A stretch of DNA of 64,000 nucleotides, taken from the NCBI GenBank assembly GCA_029532415.1, contig JAQOTA010000053.1:4402001-4466000 (forward strand), read 5' to 3'. Each line of letters begins with the position of its first letter. Position 1 is the stretch's first letter. Positions 1 through 12,195 of this stretch are shown piece by piece. A program made the position numbers and the translations under genes. The notes beneath the pieces are model-generated. The model searched no databases. It had not been told where the DNA came from and worked only from the letters and a program-made list of their open reading frames with translations. This DNA is from Marasmius tenuissimus (Eukaryota > Basidiomycota > Agaricomycetes > Agaricales > Marasmiaceae).

Positions 1-54
1 ATCTTTTGTCTCCCCGACCGCTATTCTGACGTGTGCTCAACCTAAATTTTATAG

Positions 55-1044
55 CCCTGATCAGCTCTATGGCGATAGCACAAACTCGTTCTTTACAGAG
101 TGGATGGGGTTCTGTACCACATTTATCAAACCAACTTGGGACTTGATAGACAGGTTACGAGACGTTGACTTTGCCTCCGTGTTCTTTTGCAAACACTTTC
201 CAGTAAACGGGGCTTGGGATTACACAAGCTGGACTCGTACTTTTGAGGCTTTACGCAACTGGATACCGAAAGTCACCCGTGTACTTTGCTTTGTCTCTGA
301 GTAGACTCTGTGCTAATTGTCCATGATTGCTAGGACCGGGGAAACAATTCCATCCATTGCGTGCTGGACCTTGTGGACAAACTCGAAAAACTTCCCGATA
401 GTTTTCATCTTGAAAAATTGTCGGGACCCCTCCAAGAACACGACTTGGTTTCCGCTGTCCTGATCACCACAGAAGGCGTCCGTGATACCCAACTGGCACA
501 CAATGCAAGGGAAAAGCATCAACGTCAAGTACCGCTTCGGATTACAGAGTGTCATTGCAATGCCCAGTCTACAGGGAACAAGTCAGGCGACGCAGCAAAG
601 CACCTTGCGTACCAGAAAGCCTGTACGCGAGTTGTTAGAGCTTATGTTACCGAGTTTGAAGCGCTGGCCAGAACCACCGGTCACGATCTGGAGTTGCGTT
701 GCATTCTCGATAACCTAGTGAATTCGTCGCTTCTGCAGCGTTGCCGGCTTGATACCAAGCTCATTTCGCTCTGTAACACATTTTTCGGATCCGCATGTGG
801 ATGCTCGAGAATGTGGATGGAATACAGTGATGCGGCAAGAATGAAGGGCAGGCTGAGTACATGGATTGAGGTATGTACATTGTTCCTCATCCAACTTCCA
901 CGCGCTGCTAATTTTGTTGCCGCGCCTCCACTTGACATGAATTTTCTCTTTCCTGCATAGACTTTCCCGGAAAGTTTCGCTCAAGAGGCCGCGGACCTAA
1001 CAGCACAAGTCAACGCCCTGCCCTGGGACACGTGGGTTTCCTAA
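55..1044 (+). CDS. NACHT-type NTPase, C-terminal end only (5' part outside window)
   Basis: This is the last ~330 residues of a fungal NACHT (NLR-like) NTPase whose start lies left of the window. Three exons fit in phase: 55-280, 334-870 and 961-1044, with introns GTACTT..TAG and GTATGT..TAG; bases 1-54 look like the end of the previous intron. The assignment rests on similarity to the C-terminus of the complete NACHT gene at 7843-12195, seen in the shared segments YGDSTNSFF, PLRITECHCN and KHLAYQ and in identical intron positions. No NACHT motif is visible in this part. The gene is tail-to-tail with the cystathionine gamma-synthase that follows. The function of this C-terminal tail is unknown to me. 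Confidence 0.7.
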
Positions 1045-1559
1045 TAGAACTTCGCTTTGGTTCGCGTCATCGCTATGTGTTATGGGGTCGTTGTAAGTAA
1101 GTAAAGTATGTGCAATTACACGGTATAGAAGGAGTCGCGGATATAACATGATACAACCTTGTAGTTGGATACAAAAGCAGCAATGATACACAGAGAAACA
1201 AAAAGTCCTGTTGGAGGATCCGGGATGCGATGGTAGTGGTGGTGATAACGAACAAAAAAAGGAGATGAAAGAGAACATGCATGTAGTTGGATACAGAATG
1301 CGAGGAGCAAGTAAAAACGACGATTATGATTTCCTGTTGGAGGAAACCACGATATCGGAAAAAGTATACGGGGAGAGTCGAGATGTACGTTTCGATGCGT
1401 CGTGATGGAGGTGGTGATGATGCTTATGAACGAAAGAGATGAGGAGAGATCGAAAGAGATAGAACGAGAAACCATGTAGTTGGATACAAATGCAACGCTC
1501 ACGCGTCAGCGTGAGAAGAGACCAGATTCCTGTTGGAGGAACACCAAACGGATGGGTGC
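1045..1559. repeat. spacer with three imperfect tandem units
   Basis: No gene is seen between the two convergent genes. The spacer repeats a pattern beginning GTAGTTGGATAC at about 1163, 1284 and 1474, each followed by CCTGTTGGAGGA. Related sequence, reading the opposite way, flanks the decayed synthase copies at about 7660-7830 and 14250-14390, so the spacer was duplicated together with the synthase gene. Confidence 0.6.
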
Positions 1560-3614
1560 CTACGCCTCCTTCCCATTCACCCCCGCCGCCCTCTCAGCAG
1601 CCCCCACCGCCCCCTCGAACGCCCTAACAAGCACCCCCCTCTCCTCCAACCCAACACTAACCCTCACAAGCCCCCTCTCGACGCCAAACTCCTCCGCCCA
1701 ATCCAGCTCCCCATAATGAGCTAGAATCGTGAACGGACACGCCAACGTAAAGTTGGTGCCCAGACTAGGTCCCTTATAACAAGCCAAGTTGTCGAAGAAC
1801 GCTTCCGAAGCGACAGCGGAGGTGAATGTGATTGAGAAGAGACCGCCGTACCCCCCTCCCCGGTCTTTGAGGAGACGGGGTTCGTAGTGCTCGGGGGTGA
1901 TATATTTCGGGTAGAAGACTTGTTTGATTACGCCTCCCGTTGTCCCCCGGCGGGAGTGTAGGAAATCACAGATGGCTTCTGCGTTGGCGTCGATAATTTT
2001 AATGCGTCGGTCAAAGTCTCGAGAGTTACGTTCCATGAATATGGCGTCTTGGTCGAAGTAGTAGTCTTCGTATGTCCTTCCGAGTGTTTGTTTTAGAGCA
2101 GTGTAGTGTTGGCCTTGGGGGTTCAGAACGAGGCTTCAAGACGACGATACGATTAGAACTTGGGAAGGGTAAAAGGGAACGGAAAGAGTGCACACCTTCC
2201 ACCCATAACATTCGAAGCCCCACTAAACACCTTCGTCAAACTACTAACCACAATATCCGCATACGACAACACCTCCACATTCATGAAGTTCCCAATCGTC
2301 TCGTCGATGACGATCAAAAACCCGTATCGGTCAGCCAGCTGTCGAAGTCGGGGTAAGTCTGCGGACCGGAGGAGAGGGTTGGATGGGAACTCTGTGAAGA
2401 GTGCGAGAACGGGTGGGGTGTCGGGGTTGGTGGAGGATTCTTTTTGTAACAAGGCCTCTAAATCGTCGAGATCGTCATCGGTGCCGTTACCGAAGAAATG
2501 ACAGCCAGGGCCCCATTTTTGGAGGACTTTGAGGGTGTCGGTGTACGGGAAACTACCACCGAGGTCAGACAAAGCAACGAAATACGACGATGGGCGGATT
2601 GACGCACCCAAAACAAACACTCTTCGCCGGTGGAAGCGTAGCCAAAGCCAGCTGATGTGCACTCCAAATAGCGTTCATCCCGGTAGGATAGAGATATACA
2701 TCGTCCTCCGAGAGTTCTGTGACCCCTCGTGTACTCGGAGGTACTGCATCACTCGCATTGTCGTCCCGAACGAGGATACCCGAGATTCTACGACGCAGAG
2801 CTCGTTTGGCCGTTGCAGCAGCAGTGATGGGGAGATTACGACCGTATCGTTCTTCTAGATAGTCATCGTCTGGTGCCTCGCCCCCCACGGGCGTATTACG
2901 TTGACCATTCGAGATTTTGGGTGGTTCTTTCACGGAGTAGTGTCGATTAGAAACTTTTTGTGGGTATCGCGGCGCGGAAGAGATAGGTGTAGTAGGCGTT
3001 CGAGGCGGAGAAACGTCTGGAAGGAGAGCCAGACAGTGTTCCGCCAAACGGCTCGATATGCCACTCCCTGCGTGTTGCCAGAACTGTTTTACGAGCGGGA
3101 ACGCATCTTCTGGGAAAAGCACGATATGGATGTCGAATAACGACGCAGATCCGTCACCGCACCGTGTGCAGTCGCTGGAGTTGATGAGAACACCACCGTT
3201 CTTGTTTCCTTTGTCTTCCGGACATATCAAGAGTTGAATCAAGCGAGCTGGGACGGTTTTTCCTTCTTGTGAAGAACGGTTGTGAATGAATGAACGACAG
3301 TGTTCAGCGACCGTTCTGGTCGGGAAGAGCAAGCATTGTTCGCCTTGTGCTCCGAATTTTTGTTCACAAATTTGAGCGAGCTACCAATGCAACGTTTAGC
3401 TGAAAACCTCTGAAAGGAGTTTACGTGTAGAATATACCTTTCTTATACTGGGATGTATGAAAAAACGTGGGTACCCACAGACCATAGCGTCCGTGACTCG
3501 TTTTTCGCCCTCTTCGTACCCAACATTATCTTTCCAAGTAGGCAGAGAGACAGAAATTGCATGAGGAGTGAATGGAGGAACGGCTGAGCCCAATGCGAGG
3601 GCCGTATCAGGCAT
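1560..3614 (-). CDS. cystathionine gamma-synthase (PLP-dependent, Cys/Met metabolism family)
   Basis: The enzyme joins an activated homoserine ester with cysteine to form cystathionine in methionine biosynthesis; the fungal counterparts are yeast STR2 and Neurospora met-7. Four exons fit in phase: 3438-3614, 2608-3380, 2196-2552 and 1560-2133. They give 626 residues, near full length for the fungal family. The start [15 protein letters not shown] and the N-terminal part typical of fungal enzymes are present. The PLP lysine lies in SSLTKVFSG near residue 425, followed by SNVMGG, and the C-terminal fold segment carries FMERNSRDF and YGGLFSITF. The reading frame is intact. Two decayed copies exist in this window (5780-7650 and 13190-13990), so this may be the only working one. 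Cytosolic location is expected. Confidence 0.9.
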
Positions 3615-3784
3615 GGCGACGTGATGGTGGTGGGGAGAAAGATAGAACGGTGAGCCTAGTATGACTCCAGTATTTAGGCCGATATCCCCGAGTATGCAAT
3701 CACGATCCGAAAAAGTCTGCTATTACAGATTACAGGCCACAGTATAAGTAGTGAGTACAATCCAGTATAGTAAGTAGTACATTT

Positions 3785-5211
3785 CTAGTTGTAACCAACC
3801 AATTCTCCTTCCCAGCTCCACCATATCATCTCGTCCTGCTCATCCTGCGTCGTATTGCCTTCTATTTCTCCAGTTGGGACGTTCGGCGGCGAATTGGAAG
3901 TAATCCAGACACCTTCTACCTTGTTCTTTTCCGACTTGCCCTTGCGCTGCGGCTGAACCTCACGACCCTCTTCAAATTCCGAGACGACGCGTTCCATGGT
4001 TCGTTCCATATTCTGTCTCGGCACCCAAGCAGGATGAGTGAACCTTCGAGGTGCACGGATTAGGATGTGCGTTTTTGTCGGAGCTGGGGACGAGCGTCAA
4101 AGTCGACCATGACCAGAATAGTCTCGAGTAAGACCCACCTAGTTCAGAGCTCATGCCACGACCTTCACCTTCTGCCCTAGCCAACGTATTTGAGAATAGT
4201 CTGTCTGCCTTGTGAAGCAGCGCTTGCAGTTCGGCGTATGTTTGAGGTTGTGGTTTCGCATTCACTTGCTGTGGTCGGGGTTTTGCGGGTTCGGGTTGCG
4301 TTAGTGAAGGACTTTGTTCTTGTTCTGAGCTTGCCTGAGGAACGCCTTCCTCTTCGTCATCATCTTCATCGGTATCAGAATCTGGTGGACCGTCTCCTTC
4401 CTCTTCACTACTCTCCGCGTCCTCTTCGACATCGCTGTCTTCCTCCTCCTCTTCATCGTCGTCTTCACTCTCGTCCTCATCGTCGTCATCATCATCATCT
4501 CGCATCCCCCAAATCTTCTCTTCCAACCCATCAACACCAAAAACGACCTTCGCACGAGCGGTAGATATACTTGGTCCGATTAGTATCGCCAGATACGTCG
4601 GTCGTGTGGATGTAGGTGTAGGCTTAGGAATCCTAGCATATGCAGTCGAAAGCGCCGTAAACGTCGTGTCGAGATGTGACGAGAGGATGTCGAGTGTATT
4701 GAGCAGCTCGAGTCGTGGTTTATCGGCCTTTACGTTTGTCTACGGACACATGAGCTAGGTGTTGATAGCTAGGCAGTAAACACATACCTGTCTTTGTTTG
4801 TGTAGTATCATCACTGGTCTGTAGAAGATATGTTCCAGCGCGCTCGAGTGAAGGAGATAGACACACTCACAGAGGAACCTGGCTCTTCAGAAATAGCACA
4901 TGATTCAGTAGCGTCGTAGCGAGTCGTGCGGCGATGGAGTCCGTCACGATAGGTGCATCTAGTCTGACTGTTGGGATGCGAGGTTTGGGTGAGTCTTCTT
5001 CTCCTTCTGCTTGTAATGGGATTGCGCTCCTCGAATTCTGTTGAGGTACTAATCCATTCGATTTCGTAGGTAATGGGGGTGGTGGTGCCGTCGACGATGT
5101 GAGTACGGGCATTGCTCTTGCTATCGAAACCTGGGGAGAGAGGAAGGGGGAAGGGGCCGATTTAGCGAGGAGAACGTGGTGGTTGGTGGTCAGGCTGCAG
5201 GTTGGCGACAC
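3785..5211 (-). CDS. 423-residue acidic-tract protein, possibly p31comet/MAD2L1BP-like
   Basis: Four exons fit in phase: 4871-5211, 4788-4818 (31 nt), 4139-4739 and 3785-4083. A globular N-terminal part contains the segment FLKSQVPLPV and is followed by helical sequence. Residues ~195-255 are a long Asp/Glu run, and a conserved-looking C-terminal block follows (THILIRAPRRFTHPAWVPRQ). The 'SQVPLP' segment followed by helices recalls p31comet, a HORMA-domain protein that removes Mad2 from checkpoint complexes, but I could not verify this. The gene sits in the single-copy centre of the inverted NACHT/synthase duplication. An upstream start is possible, since an open frame lies at 5190-5441 on the same strand in another phase. 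The gene model is firm; the family name is tentative. Confidence 0.65.
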
Positions 5212-5779
5212 TGACAGGCGTCATTGTCAGAAATCACCACGTGATCGTGAAGTAACTCCCCCGGGCCCTCGTTTTCTTTCCATTTCCATTGTCCTGGTCT
5301 CGCTCGCCATTCTGCAATGATACTGGGGGTGTAAATCGCTCCATTGTGTATACTATTGTCCATCTTCCACTTCCAGGACTTTGCGTATTCATACACATGC
5401 TCCAGCGGCCATGTCGCTCTGCTCAAATTCAAATCACTCATGACCCGTCGACGAGCTCCTCACCCGGTCAGAGACGTTGGGCGAAGAGAAAGACCTGACC
5501 TCCGGTCAAAAACTCCTCACACCGTCAATTCACCACGCACCCGTTACACAGACCAACGAATCAGAAAGTCGTCTAGTATTACCCGACACCGAGACGAGAT
5601 ACTCGCTCACAATCGTCGATTTATGCAGGAGCTTCGATTGTGGACGTGCGACTCGGAGATGTTGGTTGACTGAGCTTTTTTGAACGGACTGGAAATGGCT
5701 TTGAGGATTTAGTCGATCATCGTCCATACCATCGAGGACTATTCATACACCCCTTGCATTGCCATTGGGCTCCCTTGTT
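5212..5779. other. intergenic, no confident gene
   Basis: Open frames run on both strands (5289-5683 plus; 5190-5441 minus). The minus one encodes a Trp-rich peptide (containing WPLEHVYEYAKSW) that could be an upstream exon of the acidic-tract gene, but I found no splice pair joining them. I do not call a gene here. Confidence 0.3.
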
Positions 5780-7650
5780 CCCCCCATCTACGCCTCACGA
5801 AGTCTCCGTCTCCCTGGATGCCATTGGGTACGAAGCGAACGATAAATAAGTCGTAGAAGCCACGATGCGCCCACGTCTCTCTCGTACACCCCAGCATATG
5901 AAAGGTACGTCTACATGCAACTCATTGTGAACTTTACAGCTGAAACTCGCGTTCCTCTCTAGTCGCTCAGATGTGTAGGCAAAGATTCGGAGCTCAAGGC
6001 AAACAATACTTGCTCCTCCCAACAGAATGCCGTCGCCGAGCACTGTCTTTCCTTCCATTCACAACCGCTCCTCGCAGGAAGGGAAAAGTCGTCCCAGCTC
6101 GTTCGATTCAGCTCTTGATATATCTAGAAGACAAAGGAAACAAGAGCGGTGACACTCCAGCGATTATGGGCCCAATGATGGATTCAAATCGTGAACCTCG
6201 TGCTCTTCGCAGATGCAGCATTCCCATTCCCGCTCGCAATAACAGTCCTGGCGGGTGGGCTATTGAATCGTTGGGCGAAGCACTGTCCAGCTCCTCTTCT
6301 GGACATTTCTCCGCCTCGGCCTCCCACTGTCTGCTCCGCGCCGCGGTACCCACAAAAAGCTCCCAATTCACACTAGAGCCACCAAACTACGCGTATGTTC
6401 CGTCGAGGCATTGAATGATTGACTGGGTCTTCCCATCACAACGGCCGAACGTAGCAGAATCTCGTCCGGAACAACGATGCAGGCGAGCCTCTGAGTACGA
6501 GTACGCGAGGACGACGTACAGTGGGATGAACGCTATCTGGAGTGCACTGTCTACGCCTTAACCGGCGAAGGGTTCATAATTTTAGGTATGTATCCGTCAG
6601 CCGTGGCTTTGGGTTCCGTTGCAATTCCTTCTTACACAAGGCTGTTAGGGTCCGTAACGAAACGAGTAATCTCGTCGATGCAGGCGAGCGTCCGAGTACG
6701 AGTACACGAGGATGAGGTGCAGTGGGATGAACGCTAGCCGGAGCCTGAGTCCTCTATCTACGCTTCAACCGACGAAGAGCATCTTGTTTTAGGTGTGTAT
6801 GCGCCCATCGTCGTGGTCTTGAGTTCCGTTGCTCTTCTGATACACAACTTGAAGGCCTGGCAGGTTTCCATACGCCGACGCCCTCAAAGATGGGGTCCCA
6901 GTTGTCATTTCCTCGGTAACGGCATCGACAGCGATCTCGAACTAAACCCAGCCCCTCAGGCCTCAGTCCCCGCACTCTGTCAAACCCTCTCCAGTCGTTG
7001 GCGGATCGACGAAGACGTTTGACAAGACGACTGGGGATTCCATGGACGCGGAAGTCTCATCGTTGCTTAGCGGGGATCCGAATGTTATGGGTGGCGAGTT
7101 CGTGTTATCCTTTTCCCCTGCTCATCGTGACTGACCCATATGATCTTCAAGCTTACCGTCCTGAAGCCTCGTTCTGAAAGCCTAAAACCAACACTACACC
7201 ACTCGGAACTACGCATGAAGGCTGCTATCTCGACGAAGACCGTAGAAACGTCATCCTCATGGAACGTAAGTCGAGAGACTTTGACCGTCGAATTGAAGTC
7301 GTTGACGTGAACACAGAGTTCGTCTACGACTTTCTCCGTTCCCGCCGGGGGCAGGGGGAGTAATCAAGGAAGTCTTCTGCTCTACATCGCTGCCCGCGAA
7401 CACTACGAATCTTGCCGACTCAAAAACGGCGGGGGTGGGGGTACGGGGGTCCCTTCTCCATCATATCCTCTGCCGCTTCTTTAACTATTCGCCTTATTAT
7501 AAGTGGGCCTAAACATGGGTTCAAAGCGTATCCGTTGACGATTGGAGTGGACGGAGGGGTTTGGGTTGAGAATAGAAAGGGGGGCTTATGAGGGCCGATG
7601 TTGGGTTGGAGGAAAGGGGTGTACTTGTTAGGGCGTTGGAGAGTGCGGTG
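5780..7650 (+). pseudogene. decayed cystathionine gamma-synthase copy 1
   Basis: Translated pieces match the intact gene at 1560-3614 in order. An exon 1 remnant lies near 5785-5900 (TPHEVSVSL against TPHAISVSL). An exon 2 start lies near 5965-6165 (FGAQGKQYLLLP, then GKVVPARSIQLLI). MNAIWSA follows near 6530, RWGPSCHFLGNGID near 6890-6930, and [14 protein letters not shown] near 7600. Many stops and frameshifts separate them, so no full protein can be made. A ~190 bp stretch is itself tandemly duplicated (about 6470-6650 and 6660-6840). This copy is in inverted orientation to the intact gene and faces the complete NACHT gene, mirroring the left-hand pair. Confidence 0.85.
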
Positions 7651-7842
7651 ATGGGAACATCTAGATCCTCCAACACGACTTCGTGTCATTGCAGCTTTTC
7701 TATCCGAATCCAACTACGAGGTTGTCGCGTGTCATATCATAACATCTTCTACCGTGGAATCGCACACCACATACTGGCAACCATAAGCCATGACCATGTC
7801 CCCATAGCACATAACAGTGACGCGAACTAGAGCTAGGTACTT

Positions 7843-10800
7843 CTAAGTAGAAAAATAGAACTTGTAGTGATTTTCCTCCCACGTCTTCCAGGGCAGGACC
7901 TCGACTTGGACTTTTAGGGCCGCGGCTACATGAGTATACCTTTTCGGGAAAGTCTATGGAGGAAAAAGATTCCGTTCCAAGTAGAGATACAGCAACAAAA
8001 TCAATCAACAATGTGTGGAAGTTGGTTGAGAAACGCTGTACACACCTCGATCCAGCCGCACAGCCTGTCCTTCTTGCCACGAGGAATCTGCATTTCCGGC
8101 GGGAGTACACGCGCAGATTCAAATAATTTGATACAGAGAGAAAAGAGCTCGATATCAAGCCGGCAATGTTGCAGAAGCGACGAACCCACTACGTAGTGAA
8201 AAATGGTGACCAACTCCGCTTGTCTGGTGGATTTGGCCAGCAGCTCAAACTCGGTGACTTGAGCTCGAAGAACTCGCGTACAGGCTTCCTGGTACGCAAG
8301 GTGCTTTGCCAGGTCACCTGACTCGTTCTCTGTAGGCTGGCAGTGGTCATTGCAATGACACTCTGTAATCCGAAGCGGTGCTTGACGTTGATACTTTCTC
8401 AGATTTTCCTTCGTAGCAGATGTCAGAGTGCCATCATATGCTAAGCATTGTGTAGCAATCAGGACAGCAACAACCAAGTCGGCATCCAAGAGAGGCCCTG
8501 CCAACTGTTCGAGATGAAAACTCTTGGGAAGTATCCGGAGTTTGTCCATAACGCCCTGCGCGAGACTGTTTCCGAATCCCAGGCCCTAGCAATCACAAAC
8601 AATCAGCACAAAGCCACCTACGTGACAGAAAATTAAGTACCCTGACGAATTTCGCCATCCAGTCGCGTAGATCCCCAAAAGTTGTATACCATGACGAGAC
8701 ATAGTAACGGCCTGTAAGTGTTGGAAAGTGTGTGCAAAAGTAGACGGACGCGAAGTCGATGTCTCGCAGCCGATGTATCAAGTTGCTAGCTGGTTCAGTA
8801 GATCTGGTACAGAACCCCATCCATTCTGTAAAGAACGAATTGGTGCTATCACCATAGAGCTGGTCGGAGCTAGAAATGCCACATTGAGTACATGTCAGGA
8901 CAGCAGTCGAGAAGACACAAGATCGAGGATCCTGTACCTATATGTCTGCATCTTGACAGCCGAGACAGCGTGAAGCCACCGTCGCACAATAACATCCCTC
9001 TGGGCGGGAATATCGATATGGAGATCGCGCGACGTGCCCTGGTCCACCAGATACTCTGAGAACGAGGGGTGGCGAATCCGGATTTCAGTCCCCCACCCTC
9101 GGACATCCAGCACTGGGCGCATTCCTTGCAATAACAAGACGACATCTCCAGGTGGCATATTAAATAGCAACCCTATCCATTCTGGAGAAGGTTTGAGATG
9201 GGGTCGAAGGACGAGGATTGCGGCAAGAATGGGGCGAAGTTTCTTGCGATTGGGATGGGCGGTAAGCAATAGGCGGTATAGCGTATATAGTTCACGATAG
9301 GGAGAGCCTCTCGATTGACCTGGGCCACTATTGATGTTGCTAGGAAGTCGAGTCACAGGTATAACGGCAACGCGGGTAAGAAAGCTTTCCCTCTCGTCGG
9401 ATTCAACCATGAGGGTATGTTGAAACTGTTCAAGAAACTCTTGGAAATGATTGATAGTTTTGACTAGTAGAGAACCGTCCTGTAGGGCGAGGTGAGCGAG
9501 CCAAACTGCCTCCGGATAACGAACAAGCTTACCATCGGAGCCAACCAGGATATGACGGCTTCAAGTGGACGAGTGACAACAGACGAGAGCTCTTTACATT
9601 TTCGATGTATGAGGGCTACATTGACGGAAATGACCAGTAAGTCTATCTTTTGAAGATCAGACAATAGCTTCTTGCTGGGTCGCTCTACACAAAGGCAAAA
9701 GCCTGTCCAGCGGTCCCACAAGGTTCGCTTTATCTGATCGTCAAAGCTGGAGGTAAGCACAAAGTGCCTTTCAGATTCTGTTATGCAGAGGGAGAGACGA
9801 AACTCACGATAAGGGCTGGTTTGTCGGCTTGAGCGCCTGTATCCACCGCCGTGCAAGGAACTCGCGCCAAGCGGAGGCGCCAATGTAGAAACGCTCTGAG
9901 CGTGACTCATCAAAAAGGAAGTCCGTGAAAGACGCGTGGAATGCAACAATCGGAATGTCTGCACCTCGAATAGTGAGTACGGAGTGCATGGGACGCAGGA
10001 TGACATCGACTTCGCCACTAGGGAGTCCAAGAAGTAGCTCAATGAACTCAGGCGAGGAGGGTCCATGAGGAGGGAGTATGAATATTGCAGCAAGGACATG
10101 AGCCAATTGCTCGGGATTGGGGTGGTTGGAAAGAATCATCTGGTATAGGGAGTCAATGGCAGTGAGTGGCCTGGGTGGGGAATTACGAGGGGTAGAGTCG
10201 AGGATGTTACGAAGTTGAGTAGTGCTATGAGGTTGAGTCATAAGGAGGGCGGAAATCAGACGAGAGAACCTTACCTGCCGTCTGGTTTCAACTGCTCAAG
10301 GAACTCTTGAAAATATTGAATGGTTTCGACTGGTGGAGAATCGTCCTTTACGGCTAGGTGAGCGAATCAAGCTCCCTTCAAATAACAAAACGAGCTTACC
10401 ATTGTGGCCAACCAGGATATGATGGCTTCAAGTGGACGAGTGACAATGGACGAGAGCTCCCTACAGTTTCGATGTATGAGGGCCACATTGACGCAGATAG
10501 TCAGTAGGTCTGTCTTTCGAAGATCAGACAATAACTTCTGGCTAGGTCGCTCTATATTACGGCAAAACTCCACCCATCCGTCCCACAAGGTGCACGTCGC
10601 CGCACTGTCAGAGCTAGAGGGAAGCGCGAGGTACCATTTAGATTCTGTTACACCAAAGGAGAGAGAAAACTTACGACGAGGACTGATTTGTCGGCTTTAG
10701 CGCCTGTATCCACCGCCGGGCAAGGACCTCACGCCGAGCGGAGGCACCAATGTAAAAACGCTCTGAGCGTGACTCGTCAAAAAGGAAGTCCATGAACGAT

Positions 10801-12195
10801 GCGTGGTACGCAGCAATTGGCACGTCTGCATCGCGGATATTCAGTACAGAATGCATGGGCCGCAAGATGATGTCGACTTCGCCGATAGGAAGTCCAAGGA
10901 GCAGCTCAATAAATTCTGACGAGGGGGGCGCGTGAGGGGGAAGTATGAAGATCGCAGCAAGAACGAGAACCAATTGGTCGGGATTGGGGTGGTCGGAGAG
11001 GACAACCTGGTATAGGTAGTCAACGGCGGCAAATGATCCCGATGGGGGGTCATGGTCGAGCATGTTGCGAAGTTGAGTGATGGGGTTGGAGCCCCGAGAG
11101 CTCACAACTTTTATCATGGTGGCCGCGTATACGAACTGGCCAGAAGACTTGTCCACAAGACGCTCAAGATCCTCTGGCGAGGGCCAAACTCTTGGAAATG
11201 GAAGTCGAGCAAATTGGGGGCTCTCGCGAATTCTTTTGAATTCGCGGAGGTAATACCGCTCGATGTCTCTATTAGGGAACACTTCATCGTCGAGTCGGAA
11301 ATGTTGAGTGAGTCTACGAAAATCCTCCTCGTCAAAAGCTTCTCGGATCCACTTCTCCGGACGACTGCAAATGAGGAAACGCAAGGGGAAGTGACGTGAT
11401 TGCTTGTAGGAGTATAGGATGGTTGAGAGAATGTGACGCTGGGTGTCTTCGTCACTACATTCGTCCAGGCCGTCTATGATGACCAGGCTTGGCTCCTTGG
11501 GCGCGAGCGGAAGTTTGGATACAAGACGCCTTAGCTGTCTCCAACGAACACAGGGTTTGAAGACGAGCTCGCGGAACTGGTCTTCCATGCTAGCTTCTAG
11601 TATCGTTGGATACCTCGCAATCCTCTTATTGATGTAGCCTCTAGCAAATGGCATTCGTTCCACGAGGCCATGGGCAATGGACAATACGAAGGCGGAGGGA
11701 TTGTTCCGTTTCGGGTCAGGTCGAAAGAAGAAGAAAGACGACGCCAGCCCTTTGCCTTCGCAGGATTTGGCTATAGTCATCGCGATGGACGACTTGCCGA
11801 CCCCTGTAGCGCCGGAGAGCCAGCATACTGGAGAAGACCAATCTTTCGACGCTAGCCAGTCGAGGATAGCTCTGATGAGCTCTACACGAGTTCCCTCGAG
11901 GCACTCTAGCCCCCTGTCGTACTGCTTCTGTGACAGGTGGGACGCACCTACGCCGGCGAGCCTATCCTGCAGGCGAGTTGTGCGGGCTACAAAAACCTCT
12001 GTCAGACACACTCATTACTAGGAGGTACGAGAAGGACTCACGACTGAACAAGTTTGTGACAAAGTTCTGCTGCACCTGGTCGCCCCCAACGTTGTTGACC
12101 TCCACAATGTCGCCAAGAATCTGATCTCTACCGCGATTGATGTTCGTCCGAGGCATCGCGCTGTGATCGTCCTTCGGTCGTGAGCCACGGCACAT
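7843..12195 (-). CDS. NACHT NTPase (NLR-like) with triplicated post-NACHT module
   Basis: This is a STAND-type signalling NTPase; fungal relatives act in self/non-self or stress recognition. Ten exons fit in phase: 12042-12195, 10675-11986, 10400-10613, 10275-10345, 9808-10224, 9533-9746, 8938-9479, 8641-8869, 8046-8585 and 7843-7953. They give 1267 residues. Walker A GATGVGKSS is at ~110-118 and Walker B SLVIIDGLDEC at ~218-228. After the NACHT domain, a ~230-residue unit occurs three times (about 353-584, 585-820 and 825-1051). Each has a helical part with HPNP..LAAI and PHxxPSxExI, a HASF-like part and ARRWIQAL, then a WxxFC segment. Exons 3 and 6 are both exactly 214 nt, which supports exon duplication. 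A unique tail of ~215 residues follows. I see no ankyrin, TPR or WD repeats. The start may be 12195 or 12156 (MPRTNINRGRDQ). Confidence 0.85.

Noticed and set aside
4190..4564. Plus-strand His/Leu/Pro-rich frame
   Set aside because: It is the antisense of the Asp/Glu repeat tract of the minus-strand gene.
5190..5441. Trp-rich minus-strand ORF as a separate gene
   Set aside because: Overlaps the acidic-tract gene start and has no joinable splice sites or family match.
11677..12021. Open frames on the plus strand opposite the NACHT exon
   Set aside because: They are antisense shadows; the minus strand carries the Walker motifs and consistent introns.
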